A DNA stretch of 64,000 bases from Puccinellia tenuiflora (Eukaryota > Streptophyta > Magnoliopsida > Poales > Poaceae), in the NCBI GenBank assembly GCA_012064385.1, contig QRDG01001527.1, positions 52,037 through 116,036 of the forward strand, in the 5' to 3' direction. The translations under genes were made by a program, and so were the position numbers. This document shows, one piece after another, positions 53,116 through 64,000 of this stretch; the stretch's first letter is position 1; each line of letters opens with the position of its first letter. Below the pieces are notes generated by a model that was not told where the DNA came from, ran no database searches, and worked only from the letters and a program-made list of their open reading frames with translations.

Positions 53116-53915
53116 TTTTTTTTTTTTTTTGAGAAAAGGGAAATAATATTCATAGACGAAGAACAATACAAGCGAAACCCCAGAACACGAACAGATCAAC
53201 AACCAGAAGAACTCCGACGACCTCACGGCCGAGGAAGAAACTCACACCTACTAAACCAAACAAGAAGAAGAGATGAACTCCTAGCCTCATGGCGTTAACG
53301 AGCTGCAAGAGACACCACCTCCGACGAGGTGGATCTAGACAGTGGAGCCGTATCAGCCGGCGCCTCGCGCCGAGCTCATCATCTTCCGGATCTGGCCGTC
53401 CGCACCGGAGGCAAGCAGATCCCTCCCCAGCAGACCGCGCACCAGCTCCTGGATCGCCGACCTGTTCCAGCAAGCCTCCGCACACATACCTCAGAAGCCA
53501 TACGCCGACGATGGAGGAGACGGCGGCGCATCGACCGAAGGCCCGAGGACGGAAATCCCAAAGAACGAGGACGTCGTCGTCGCCACGCCGCCCGCGCAGG
53601 GATACATCCACAGATCCATCATCGGAGCACACCGCACCGACGAGAGGAAGCCGGATCTGGGATGACCAAAAGACCGAACGCGCCGGCGCCGCCTCCACCA
53701 AAACGCCGTCGCCGGTCACACTCCTCCACACCCTATTTACACCCCGGCAGCACAGATCCGGGGTTCCCCCACCCTTCCCCCGCCGCGGTGGACGGAGAAG
53801 GAGAGGGGAACCACCGGCGGCGCCGGGGAAACGGGGGGGAAAACGAAGTCGCCCTCTCACTCGCCTCTCTCTGCACTGTAGAAGGGGAGGGGGAGGGGAA
53901 AGAGGGAGTTCTTCC
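53116..53915 (-). mobile_element. Non-LTR retroposon D with a 256-codon open frame
   Basis: An 800-bp insertion flanked by the 16-bp duplication cgcacggcacgttgtc (53100-53115 and 53916-53931), with a T run at its left edge, so it reads on the minus strand. A frame without stops runs on the minus strand from 53920 to 53150, nearly the full insert; its first codon lies in the flanking duplication. It has no recognised domain. Confidence 0.85.
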
Positions 53916-53931
53916 CGCACGGCACGTTGTC

Positions 53932-54423
53932 ATGGACACGAAGAACATGCATTCCTCAGACATCAGTGTCCATCTGTTCGTTCTTCCGATCTTCACTCTG
54001 ATGGTCATCATCTTCTAGGAGCTGATGGTTGGGACTGGCAGTCGCGCCACCGCCATGTTGCACCAAGTTGAGGAGAGTATCAGCCCCTGCGCGCAGGGCA
54101 TCAGCATCTGCAGCGTTATGAGAGTACCTGCCCAGTATTTCATAAAAACAAGGCAAACGCTAGGGATCAGCCGGCTGTAGCTACAGCCGGCTGTCAATAA
54201 GACTTTTCCTAAAATCAACCGAGTAACAAATTAGATCAACAGGAGAATTAATTAGCTTTCCATCAAAGCAAGCTTTGTTGCGGAGCTTCCAAGTTCTCTC
54301 TGCCTGTAGCCAGCCGGAGAATGACCGGACAGATAGAGGATCAGCATACACCTCTACGTACTTGAGTGAAAACTATGGCCGCCATGTGCTCCACAAACGG
54401 TCGCGTGCTCAGCACCCGTCGGC
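53932..54423. other. Intergenic stretch, nothing recognised
   Basis: A short palindrome agccggctgtagctacagccggct (given as its halves agccggctgtag / ctacagccggct) lies near 54168. No gene or element ends otherwise. Confidence 0.4.
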
Positions 54424-54440
54424 ATCTGACGGGGATACTT

Positions 54441-55065
54441 TTTTTTTAGATAAAGGGAATATATTAATATCAAGTTGATACAAATTACATCCAGCCTCTG
54501 CAACAATATAATATGTAGAACAAGTCTAGACATCATGGATGCACACAGCCGAAGAATCAAAGGAAGAAGAAAAAAAAAAGAAAAAAAAAGACCCCGCCGA
54601 AACAACAAACAAACTCGCAGCAGCAATAGCTGGTGACGACACCTAGATTTCGACAAAGATCTCCAAAACGACTCCTCTAGAAAGGTAATGGTGTGCAAAC
54701 ACCACCGTCGTCCGATCTAACCAAAATGGCCAGAACCGGTTTTCACCCTGGAGAAGGTCTAGTCTCCAGACAATGCCTTCAACAAGAAAACGACTGAGGA
54801 CCCGCCATTGTCAGGTACAGCACCGAGGAGAAGACCTAGGATTTTCACTCCGGAGACTGAGACCGCCAAGAACGAAGTCAGACGGCGTCACTGCCGAGAA
54901 CACTGCTGCAAAACGTTGATTGTCCGACACACAAAAATCTCCAAAACCGCTGAACGTACTCACTGGAATCCACTGGTTCTTGACCAAGGTGAAACTTCCA
55001 GAGCCAAACCGGTCTTCCTCAATCACAACCAACATGATCTCCCCATCAACACCTTGGAAATCACT
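54441..55065 (-). mobile_element. Non-LTR retroposon E, 5'-truncated copy of family A
   Basis: A 625-bp insertion flanked by a 17-bp duplication with one change, atctgacggggatactt (54424-54440) and atctgacggagatactt (55066-55082). It starts with T8 and agataaaggg and reads on the minus strand. Its body matches the complement of 8840-9458 in retroposon A at high identity. Confidence 0.85.
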
Positions 55066-55082
55066 ATCTGACGGAGATACTT

Positions 55083-55750
55083 GTCAGTTCGTGGCTGTTA
55101 TATATGCGATAAATTACTACTGATATACTAGTAAGTATGCTAGATTACGTCATGACGGAGATACGTCGGTCCGGCTAATCGAGCGTGTGTAGAAGTGTGA
55201 TCGCGCACCTAACAATCAAGATGTTGCTAAGCGTTGGGAGTTAAGGGCGAGTAGGCTGCTAGTAGTGACAGGCATGGGCAATGTTGCTCCCGTGCACGAC
55301 AGTTTGCTTCGTAGCATCGATCGTAGGTGATGCATGCATTTTCACTAGTGCTGTCGGCTCTTAATTAGTGTTGTTTGTAGCCCCAGGGGAAATGGCGTTA
55401 TGGACCAGTAGCGATGGCACTTGGCGGGTGGTTGAACTGCTTAAACCTATCGGCGCAAAACCAAACCGTGACAACCGTGAACGAACCGTACTGCGAATCA
55501 GGGGACTTGACCACAACCCCAATGGGAGAGATGAACCTAACACGATGAGCTAGTACAGTAAGTACATGAATGTGTTATTATGAACTAATGCTGCATGGTA
55601 CTTGCAGGCAAGCTACTATCCTAGCCTAATTGAATATAGGCTAGCAGTACATTCTCACAAGATTCTCTCTGCAAACCAACCAGTAAATGAATGACCGCAG
55701 AGCGTCACACCTGAAGCCAGATCACTCTGTGCTACATTCAGTTAGTACTG
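55083..55750. other. Intergenic stretch, nothing recognised
   Basis: Unique-looking sequence with only short frames. No element ends were seen. Confidence 0.4.
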
Positions 55751-55811
55751 CTCCCTCTGTTTCATACACTATTATAAAACTTGATTCTGACTAAACTTTA
55801 TATGGGGGGAG
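55751..55811. mobile_element. Very short degenerate Stowaway-like MITE
   Basis: 61 bp starting ctccctctgtttcatacac and ending atggggggag before TA. The interior actttata/tataaaac hints at a fold. The left TA is missing. Confidence 0.45.
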
Positions 55812-55961
55812 TAATATGGAAAGGAGTGTGTTCCATCTGCAGAGTGCACACGGATGAAACCCGCCGTCCGTCTCTGGGGAGTGCTAGGTTGGTAGCTACC
55901 GATGTACATCACACACATATATATAGTACGTCGCATTCAGCACAGGGCGTCGTCTTGACAA

Positions 55962-56405
55962 TGTTGGATTGATCTCCACCCGCATGAGCCCAACGGCTTG
56001 CACGAACCCTTGACCGCGCCCTGATCGGGGGCGCCCGTTCTGTTATGGACGGTGGGCCCTTGTCGTTGCGCTATATAAAGGGTGGGGGGCCGGCCTGCAC
56101 GACACACGAGGTTGACCGTGCGCCGTCGCCCCCCACCGACATCCCTATCCGATCTAGGGTTAGCATGAGCCGACGGGAAGCACCATCGACACCACCACCT
56201 CACTCCCACTCACCTCACCCGTCGCCGGACACACACCACCATGTCCGGCTCCTCGAGCTCGACACCACAAGGAGGAGAAGGTACTCGCTCATCACTCTCT
56301 CTCTCTCTCTATCTCGGTCTTTCTCTCTCTCACACCAGAAAAGGGCTAAACCCTAATAGTTCTACCGTGAGTGTTTCTAGGCTAGATGATCTTGTAAAAG
56401 TAACA
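55962..56405 (+). repeat. 5' LTR of the copia element
   Basis: 444 bp, with a TATA-like ctatataaaggg at about 56070 that fits the LTR promoter, and a CT-rich tract at 56297-56332. The GC-rich leader 56420-57600 between the primer site and gag is non-coding. Confidence 0.93.
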
Positions 56406-57619
56406 TTGGTATCAGAGCTATGCTAGCATCTAGATCTCTTCGGTAGCAAAGAAATAGAAGGAAAAGAAAATCAAAAGAAAAATCAAAGAACCCACCCGTT
56501 CAACCCCGATGCAAAAGGGGAAAGGAAACTCACCGGATCTCGCCGGAAAAGTAGCGCCGCCGCAAGGCCGCGCCAGTTCCTCTCGATCCCGTGCGCACCA
56601 GATGGGGCACAGACGAAGAACATCACCCTCTCGAGGGCAAAGGGCACCGCAGTCTCTCCGTTCGACGGCGGCGCGCTCACCGCAAGGGGGGACACGCGAC
56701 CGACGAAAGGGAAGGCGGCCGTGCCACCTCTTCTTCCGCGTCGGCTAGCTCAGGCAAGGTGGAGGAGAGAAAGAAAGGAGGGAGGGAAGAGGCTCGTCCC
56801 GTGGGCGGGTGCTTCGCCGTCGCCGGCTCGCCGACGGCGTGCCGGAACCCTAACCCTAAACATATCGGGAAGGAGAAGAGCGGCGGGTGAGGGGGGAAAT
56901 GATCTAGGGTTTCCTCCTCACCCAGACCGGTCGGTCGTTTTGATCTGGCAATGGGCGCGGAGAGCCGTCGGATGGAGGAACTAAACCCTAGCTCGTCCGC
57001 AGGCCGATGGGCCGAAAGGGCAGAAGCCGTGGGCCGCGGTGGCTGGCTGCGCGCCGCGCACGCGGCGCGTAGTGAAATGGGCCGTGGGCCGAAAGTCAAA
57101 AGCCGTGGTATGGGCCACGCATTTTTAATCAAAGTTTTTTCTCTGTTTTATTTTCAGAAGTTGTTTTTAGCTGTTTTTGTCTAATTTTTTAGGCAAATTT
57201 AATCCAGTTTTTCCTATTCAAAAATTATCCAACGAAATTCTTGTTTAGGAAACAGAAAAGTAAAAGAATTGCTTCTGAAAAAGTATAAAGATGGAATTTT
57301 ATTCATAGTTTTCCGCTGCAAATGTGCTCTTTTAAATTCAAAAGTTAATAGAATTAAAAGTAATAATTAAAAGAGCATGTTAAAGAAATTGTTGTAATAA
57401 TTGTAATTATGTTATTTTTATAACCAACATTATTAATGACATAATTATGATTTATTACTGTTTTGTCATATGCATTTATTTCTATTTCAGCCCAACGGTG
57501 ATATAGTTTTAAATTGCATAAATAATTGCATGTTATAGTTTTGACCAACGTTGGATTATTTCATGCAATTGTTGTAAAGTTCTCACCTCATTGTGATTAT
57601 TTCAGGAGGGTACCTCTTG

Positions 57620-58509
57620 ATGAGCTGCCTCAAAGATGTCCCTACCCTCCGAGGTGACAACTACTCCGAATGGAGAAAGAAAGTTGATCTGCATTTGTTT
57701 GTGCCGAGGTGGACTGGGTTGTGGAAACCCCACAGCCAGTCATGCCAAAAGAGCCTGAAAGAGAGGCAAAAGATTCTGATGATGATTGGGAGAAAAAGAA
57801 GAGGGACTATGCTCCTTTGGAGATGTCTTATTCCCTCAACAAGCAAAAGTGGCTTTCAGCCAACAAGAAGTGCATGGCCTTCTTAAAGAACACAATTGAG
57901 AACGCTATTGTGGGCTCAATTGCAGAGTGTGCTTCCGTTGGGGAGTTCCTTGAAAAGGTAAAGAACCAGTTCACTGATTCTTCAAAGATTTATGCTACCC
58001 AGTTGCTGAAGCAGCTGGTGACAGAAAATTACATAGGAGGTGGACATGGCATAAGGGAGCATATCCTGAGGATGAGCAACATGGCAGCTAAGCTTAAGCC
58101 CATGGATGCTGATCTGGAGCTCAAGCCTGCTCTTCTTGTTCACCTTGTCATGGCTTCACTGCCGAAAGAGTTTGACACTTTTGTTGTCAACTATAACATG
58201 TCCCCTGAAAAGTGGGACATAGAAAAGACGATAGCCATGTGTGTCCAAGAAGAGGATAGACTTAAAGCTTCACTTGGTGGATCTATCAACTATGTGAAGG
58301 ACAACAAGAAGAGGAACTACAGCAATAATGGTTCCCCTTCAAAGCCACATGGCAAAGCTCCCTATCAGAGTCAGCAAAAGTCTTTTCCAGTAGACAAAGA
58401 CACATGCCTCCACTGCAAGAAGACTGGGCACTGCAAGAAGGATTGCCCTGCTTTCCTAAAGTCCATAATGGCAAAGAATGGTAAAAACATAGTTTCCTTC
58501 GTAAATTAA
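57620..58509 (+). pseudogene. Copia gag (capsid) with zinc knuckle, frameshifted
   Basis: Gag packages the RNA into virus-like particles. It starts MSCLKDVPTLRGDNYSEWRK at 57620 and changes frame near 57705. A long frame then runs to TAA at 58507-58509, with a CCHC zinc knuckle CLHCKKTGHCKKDC near its end. About 295 codons in all. The stop before the protease separates it from pol. Confidence 0.85.
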
Positions 58510-58539
58510 TCCCTGTATACACAGTTTTCGAAATCTAAT

Positions 58540-61500
58540 TGGTGGATTGACTCAGGTGCAACTGTTCATGTTGCAAATTCTTTACAGGGGTTCCATTCGA
58601 CGCGGACTACGCAAAGAAACGAAGGATGCATTGAAGTTGCAAATGGAGTGCAAGCAGACGTTGAAGCTGTCGGCGACATATCCTTGGAGTTAGCTGATGG
58701 TTTCACGATTTTGCTTAGAGACGTCTTATTTGTATCTTCATTACAAAGAAATTTAATTAGTGTTTCACGTTTGGACAAAGAACAGTACGAATATTATTTT
58801 GGACATGGCAAGTGTGCCATATGGTGTAATAATATTCATGTGGGGGTCGCTTTCCTTCACAATGAGCTTTTATTTATTATCCTTGCGTGAAAAAGTTTAT
58901 TCTGTGTGTAATGTGAATGAGCATGTTTCTGCGTCGGAAAAAGATCGAAAGAAAAGAAAGAGAACTCATGATTCATCGAAATTATGGCACTGTCGTTTTG
59001 GCCACATTTCGCGGGGGAGAATAGAAAGACTAGTTAAAAATTATATTCTTCCTTCGTTAGAGTTCTCAGACATAGAGCAGTGCATCGATTGCATAAAAGG
59101 AAAATTTGTAAAACAAATTAAAAAGGGTGCAAACCGAAGCACAGCGACACTAGAAATTATTCACACTGATATTTGTGGAGCATTTTCTATGAAAAGTGTG
59201 GATGGTTATGACTCGTTCATAACATTCACATATGATTACTCCCGGTATGGTTATATTTATCCAATCAAAGAAAAATCTGAAGCATTGGATAAATTTAAGA
59301 TATTCAAAGCTGAAGTTGAAAATCGGCATGATAAAAGAATAAAGATAGTGAGATCTGGCCGTGGGGGGGAGTACTACGGTCGGCACACTCCATATGGTCA
59401 AGTCCCTGGACCTTTTGCGAGGTTTTTGCAGGAGACTGGAATAGTCACTCAGTATACAATGCCGGGCGAGCCTCAGCAAAACGGAGTAGCTGAAAGGCGC
59501 AACCGTACCCTTATAGATATGGTGCGCAGTATAATGAGTTACTCCACATTTCCATTGGGATTATGGATGGAGGCGCTTAAAACCGCCGTTCATATTCTCA
59601 ACAGAGTGCCAAGTAAGTCGGTGCCCCAATACGAACTGTGGACAGAAAGGGTGCCCTCTCTTCAACACCTCAGGGTGTGGGGGTGCCCAGCTGAGGCAAA
59701 ATTGTTTAATCCAAATATTGCAAAGTTAGATCCCAAAACATTCAGTTGGCACTTCATTGGCTATCCCGAAAAGTCAAAAGGTTTTCGTTTCTACTGCCCA
59801 GACAGATACACAAAGTTTGTAGAAATGAGGCATGCAGTCTTTTTAGAAGACGAACTGGTGAGGGGGAGCATGGTAGCCCGAAAAATTGATCTTGAGGAGA
59901 AGAGGGTGCATGCACCTAATCCGATCATTCAGGAGCCATTTTCTCGCTACCTGTTGTGCCTGCATCAACAATCCCTGAGATTGCGGTGCAAGCACCTGTT
60001 GTAACTCCACCCGTGACCACAATGGGCAAAGATCCGGAGCCTGCCCGCCAGGAACGGACTGAACCCATTGTTGAGCATGAAAGGGAGCTGCAGCAGCCAA
60101 CTATAGAGAATCCACCAGAGACTGAAAACCTTGGAAGGTTTAAGAGAATTAAAAAGCCAGCTGTTTCTAGTGATTATGTTTATAATACAGAGATAGCTCA
60201 GATGAAAGGTGATCCCACCTCATATGAAGAAGCCATGAGAAGTCCTCACTCATCGAAGTGGCAGGAGGCTATGGAAGATGAGATGAGGTCGATGAGTTCC
60301 AACGATGTTTGGGACTTAGAAAAGATTCCTAAAGGAGCCAAAACAGTAGGCTGTAAATGGGTCTACAAAACAAAGTATGACTCCAATGGGAATGTAGAAA
60401 AGTACAAAGCACGTCTTGTGGCAAAAGGATTTACACAAAGAGAAGGAATAGATTATAATGAGACATTTTCTCCAGTCTCATGTAAGGATTCCTTCAGAAT
60501 CATAATGGCACTTGTTGCACATTTTGATTTAGAGCTACATCAGATGGATGTAAAGACGACATTTCTAAACGGAGATTCAGAAGAAATTGTCTACATTAAA
60601 CAACCTAAGGGTTTTATCATGGAAGGCGAGGAAGATATGGGATGTCGTCTAAAGAAATCCATTTATGCATTAAAGCAAGCCTCTAGACAGTGGTATCTAA
60701 AGTTTAATGAGACAATTAAGAGATTTGGATTTAAAGAGAATGTTGAGGACAACTGCGTTTATGCAAAGTTTAAAAGTGGGAAATATAATTTCCTAATCCT
60801 ATATGTGGATGATATCCTGCTTGCTAGCAGCGATGTTAGTCTACTAATAGAGACAAAAAAGTTCTTGTCCTCAAATTTTGATATGAAAGATCTTGGTGAA
60901 GCATCATATGTTTTGGGCATAGAAATTCACCGAGATAGGAAAAATGGAGTGTTAGGACTATCGCAGAAGGCATATTTAGAAAAGGTTCTAAAGAAATATA
61001 ATATGCATGCGAGTAATGCACACCTGCTCCTATAGTCAAGGGCGACAGTTTTGGGAAATTCCAATGTCCCAAAAACCAATATGAGATCGATCAAATGAAA
61101 GCAGTACCATATGCTTCGGCTGTTGGAAGCTTACAGTATGCACAAGTGTGCACTCGCCCTGACTTAGCTTTTGTTACCGGGGTACTGGGTAGATATCAAT
61201 CAAATCCAGGCATAGAGCACTGGAAGATGGCAAAGAAAGCATTGCGTTATGCGCAAGGCACAAAGGACCTCATGCTAACATACAAAAGATCTGATTCCCT
61301 AGAGATAAGAGGGTATTCAGACGTAGATTTTGCGGGGGATAAAGATGATAGAAAATCCACGTCTAGATACGTCTTTACTCTCGCAGGAGGGGCTATTTCG
61401 TAGAGAAGCTCCAAACTGTCAATAGTTGCATCATCCACGATGTATGCAGAATTTATAGCATGTTATGAGGCCACGAGGCAGGCGATATGGCTAAAGAAAT

Positions 61501-61772
61501 TTATACCCGACTTGAAAGTGGTAGATTGTATTGACAAACCACTAAAGATGTACTGTGACAACCAGCTCGTAGTATTTTACGCTCACAACAACAAGTCGAG
61601 TAATGTTACAAAGCCAATAGAAATAAAGTATTATGTTGTGAAAGACAAAATCCAGGATCACACTATAAGTCTCGAGCATATAAGGACAAAGGATATGCTT
61701 GCGGATCCGCTAACGAAAAGCTTACCTCCCAATGTGTTCAAGGAACACTTAGCCGGCATGGGTTTAAGGTAG
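58540..61772 (+). pseudogene. Copia pol (protease, integrase, reverse transcriptase, RNase H), broken
   Basis: Protease motif WWIDSGAT lies at 58540-58563. The integrase HHCC finger (LWHCRFGHISRGRIERLV...CIDC) is near 58980-59095. The integrase core has HTDICG, but the usual RSDRGGEY reads RSGRGGEY, so a catalytic Asp is lost. The reverse transcriptase has KARLVAKGFTQ and the active-site motif YVDDILLA near 60800. RNase H runs to 61772. Frame changes lie near 58870, 59950 and 61030, and TAG at 61401-61403 interrupts RNase H. It cannot make an active polyprotein. Confidence 0.88.
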
Positions 61773-61959
61773 AGCCTATGAGTCCTGGATCATAAGAGGC
61801 ACAAAAGTAAAAGTTTTTGTTTCAAAACAAAGAGGTACATTGTAGCTGTCTGATTCTATCGGCAATTGAGCTGAGACGATGAAACATGCTCTATGTATCG
61901 AGTTGTGATGAAACGAGCAAAGTAAAAGTTAAAAGTAAAGTTGAGATCAAGGGGGAGAA

Positions 61960-62397
61960 TGTTGGATTGATCTCCACCCGCACGAGCCCAACGGCTCGCA
62001 CGAACCCTTGACCGCGCCATGATCGGGGGCGCTCGCTGTTATGGACGGTGGGCCCTTGTCGCTGCGCTATATAAAGGGTGGGGGGGGGGGGGGGCGGCCT
62101 GCACGACTCACGAGGTTGTTGACCGTGCGCCGTCGCCCCCCACCGACATCCAGGGTTAGCGTGAGCCGACGGGAAGCACCACCGACACCACCACCTCACT
62201 CCCACTCACCTCACCGTCGCCGGACACACACCACCATGTCCGGCTCCTCGAGCTCGACACCACAAGGAGGAGAAGGTACTCGCTCATCGTTCTCTCTCTC
62301 CCTCTATCGGTCTCTCTCTCCCTCGCATCAGAAAAGGGCTAAACCCTAATAGTTCTACTGTGAGTGTTTCTAGGCTAGATGATCTTGTAAAAGTAAC
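61960..62397 (+). repeat. 3' LTR of the copia element
   Basis: 438 bp. Compared with the 5' LTR it has a longer G run (62081-62094), lacks a short block around gatctagggttag, and carries scattered substitutions. Confidence 0.93.
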
Positions 62398-62402
62398 AGA
62401 CA

Positions 62403-63249
62403 AGTCTAATATACATTGCGAGAAAAGGCCAATAAATGCAGGTTGCGCACACCTGCGCCAAGTTGTAAGCAAGTTTAATTGCACATGATTCTTGGATTCA
62501 TATATATCACCAGTTCTCAATCTGCCATTCAAATTGTATGTCTATTTTCCAACCTAACATTTTGGGCCTTATGCCGTTGTTAGTTTGCTTGTAAGTGGAC
62601 TCGGATGGTTTCGTTTCTTAATTGAAAATGGAGCCGACATCTAAAAAAAATGTATGTCTACTTTTATTAGAAAAATGTGTAGATTAAGAATTTTCCATCG
62701 ATATTCATGTTTGGATCATGTATGTAAGATCTTCATGGGCAGCTCCGACTGGGCCCAATAACAGGTACTGATGTTTTTCTTTCTTTTCTGTTTTTCTGCA
62801 AATCTGATTATTTTCAGAATCTGAACATTTTTTTAAAGCGAACAGTTTTCTGATTTAAACAGTTTGAAACTTGTACGTATTCCAATTTTGTACAAACTTT
62901 AAATGTAAATAAACTGCGCGGTCCGTCGGAATGGAAGCTAGAGACAGATACTAATCTGCCCTCACCGGCCGGCACCTCCTCTTACCTAGACGGCCGGAGC
63001 AACGAGTATGGTGAACTTGGCAATTAAGCATGATACGATACTCTTGGTTATTAAACGAGGAATATCACAGCAAGCAACTTACGCACGCCGCGTGTACTGT
63101 TCAGCAGCCGTCGACAATCCGTCGGACCGAGAAACCTGTCGACGCGTCATTCTCGCGGGAGAAAATGTATGTATTATACAGCGGTCATTCTAATTAGGGA
63201 ACGTGCCTCAAGGAGCAGTTTTGTACGACGGTGGTGTTAGCATCTTTTC
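62403..63249. other. Downstream stretch, possible LINE tail, no gene
   Basis: Around 62570-62650 the sequence ggtttcgtttcttaattgaa followed by an A run resembles a LINE 3' tail on the plus strand. The rest is unremarkable. Confidence 0.35.
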
Positions 63250-63840
63250 CCTATAGGGAGCGCATGGTCCAAGTCTACATATATGGACGGAATCTTCCCA
63301 TAATCTGAAATTTTAAAATATATATTTTTTAAACCGTTAATCCAATCGTTAATCCAATCGACGATCCGTCTTCACCTCTGAGTTCGTATCGACGAGGGGT
63401 ACGAAAGAACAATCTTAATATGTTTTGAAGACACTTTTTTGGGATGTCAGTTGCCAGGTTAAACTACCGTAGTTGTTAGGTTAACATGGTAACCAATTTT
63501 AGCTAACCTGGTAACCAAGTGAATGCAATTTGGTAACTCGGATCAGAAAAAACAGTTGTCAAAACATATCAACATGGGATCTTATTTTGAAAATCTCATC
63601 GCGAAAAAGCTAACCGTGAAAACGGATCTGAATTTCGACTTACGGTTGAACAGATAAAACATTTGAAAAATAAAACAAAAGGAATCCTACGTGGTAGTGG
63701 GCTGCATGCATGTGGTGGTAATGAGTTGCATGTATGCGGTTGCCAAGTTAATTTAGTATGGTTGCCATGTTAATTTTGCGATTAAATTCGTGTCCACGAA
63801 ACTCTAATCTGGGGCACGTGCCCTATATAGCACAATCCAT
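63250..63840. mobile_element. Long inverted-repeat element, family K copy 2
   Basis: The arms contain atccgtcttcacc, gttcgtatcgacga and atgttttga, as in the copy at 18280-19045, and pair with each other. The centre has several phrases like ggttaccatg/ctggtaacc. Ends are approximate (left ccctatagggagcgcatgg, right cacgtgccctatatagc). Confidence 0.55.
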
Positions 63841-64000
63841 TATAGTGTAGGTCCAATAGATCGCTACGGGCTGATGATGTAAGCAATCAATCAAGTANGT
63901 CTAAATATGAATTGCAATTTTTTGTTTCATCTCTTATGTTTTTAGAGTTTTCTATTAAGTTCTACAATCTGATGGATGTCATCTTTACCAAACTATAGTC

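Larger units (their letters stand above)
55962..62397 (+). mobile_element. Ty1-copia LTR retrotransposon, structurally complete but coding-dead
   Basis: LTRs 55962-56405 (444 bp) and 61960-62397 (438 bp) begin tgttggattg and end gtaaca. A perfect 5-bp duplication gacaa lies at 55957-55961 and 62398-62402. The primer site tggtatcagagc at 56407-56418 pairs with initiator tRNA-Met. The polypurine tract aagggggagaa is at 61949-61959. Order is gag, protease, integrase, reverse transcriptase, RNase H, which defines copia. The LTRs differ by several substitutions and indels, so the insertion is not recent. Gag and pol carry several frame breaks and stops. Confidence 0.95.

Noticed and set aside
63898..63898. 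Ambiguous base N
   Set aside because: A base-calling gap in non-coding DNA, with no biological meaning.
1..64000. CRISPR arrays, operons, ribosome-binding sites, tRNA or rRNA genes
   Set aside because: The window is plant nuclear DNA. No spaced repeats of CRISPR type and no tRNA cloverleaf were seen; the only tRNA-like piece is the SINE B box at about 44791-44800.

Overview
This is nuclear DNA of a grass, most likely a Triticeae species (wheat, Aegilops or barley). The reasons are a many-exon gene with GT-AG introns, Stowaway and Tourist MITEs, an Au-type SINE, a Helitron, CACTA, Harbinger, Mutator-like and hAT elements, a Ty1-copia element and many 5'-truncated retroposons. I see no prokaryotic features and no CRISPR array.

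One host gene dominates. On the + strand from 1512 to 52333 I can follow 42 exons of a callose synthase (1,3-beta-glucan synthase, GT48 family), closest by recalled sequence features to the CalS7/GSL7 phloem type. The exons sum to 5677 bp and join in consistent phase from ATG to TAG, except at two places. Exon 15 (T run at 19819-19823) and exon 34 (G run at 40636-40638) each lack one base of a homopolymer, and each change brings in a stop. Adding one base at each gives 5679 bp, or 1892 residues, a normal length for the family. Either the gene is a recent pseudogene or the sequence has two homopolymer errors.

The gene covers 50.8 kb because six introns are filled with transposable elements. 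Intron 9 (5002-9681) has a Stowaway-like MITE, a GC-rich DNA-transposon remnant and a full retroposon. Intron 12 (10186-19297) has an LTR element nested in a Harbinger element nested in a third repeat, a small TRIM-like LTR element and a long inverted-repeat element. Intron 17 (20364-35228) has a retroposon, a CACTA-type end with a broken B3-like gene, a Harbinger element with a decayed Myb-like ORF, a Mutator-like element with a nested hAT, and a second Mutator-type MITE. Intron 33 (38423-40547) has antisense retroposon-like sequence. Intron 35 (41343-45554) has a Helitron carrying a SINE. Intron 36 (45639-49955) has a truncated LINE with a nested retroposon and two Stowaway MITEs.

Downstream of the gene lie two retroposons with target-site duplications (53116-53915 and 54441-55065) and a copia element (55962-62397) with both LTRs, primer-binding site, polypurine tract and a perfect 5-bp duplication, but with a broken gag-pol. 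The last 1.6 kb holds a second copy of the inverted-repeat element family. No tRNA, rRNA or other intact host gene was found.
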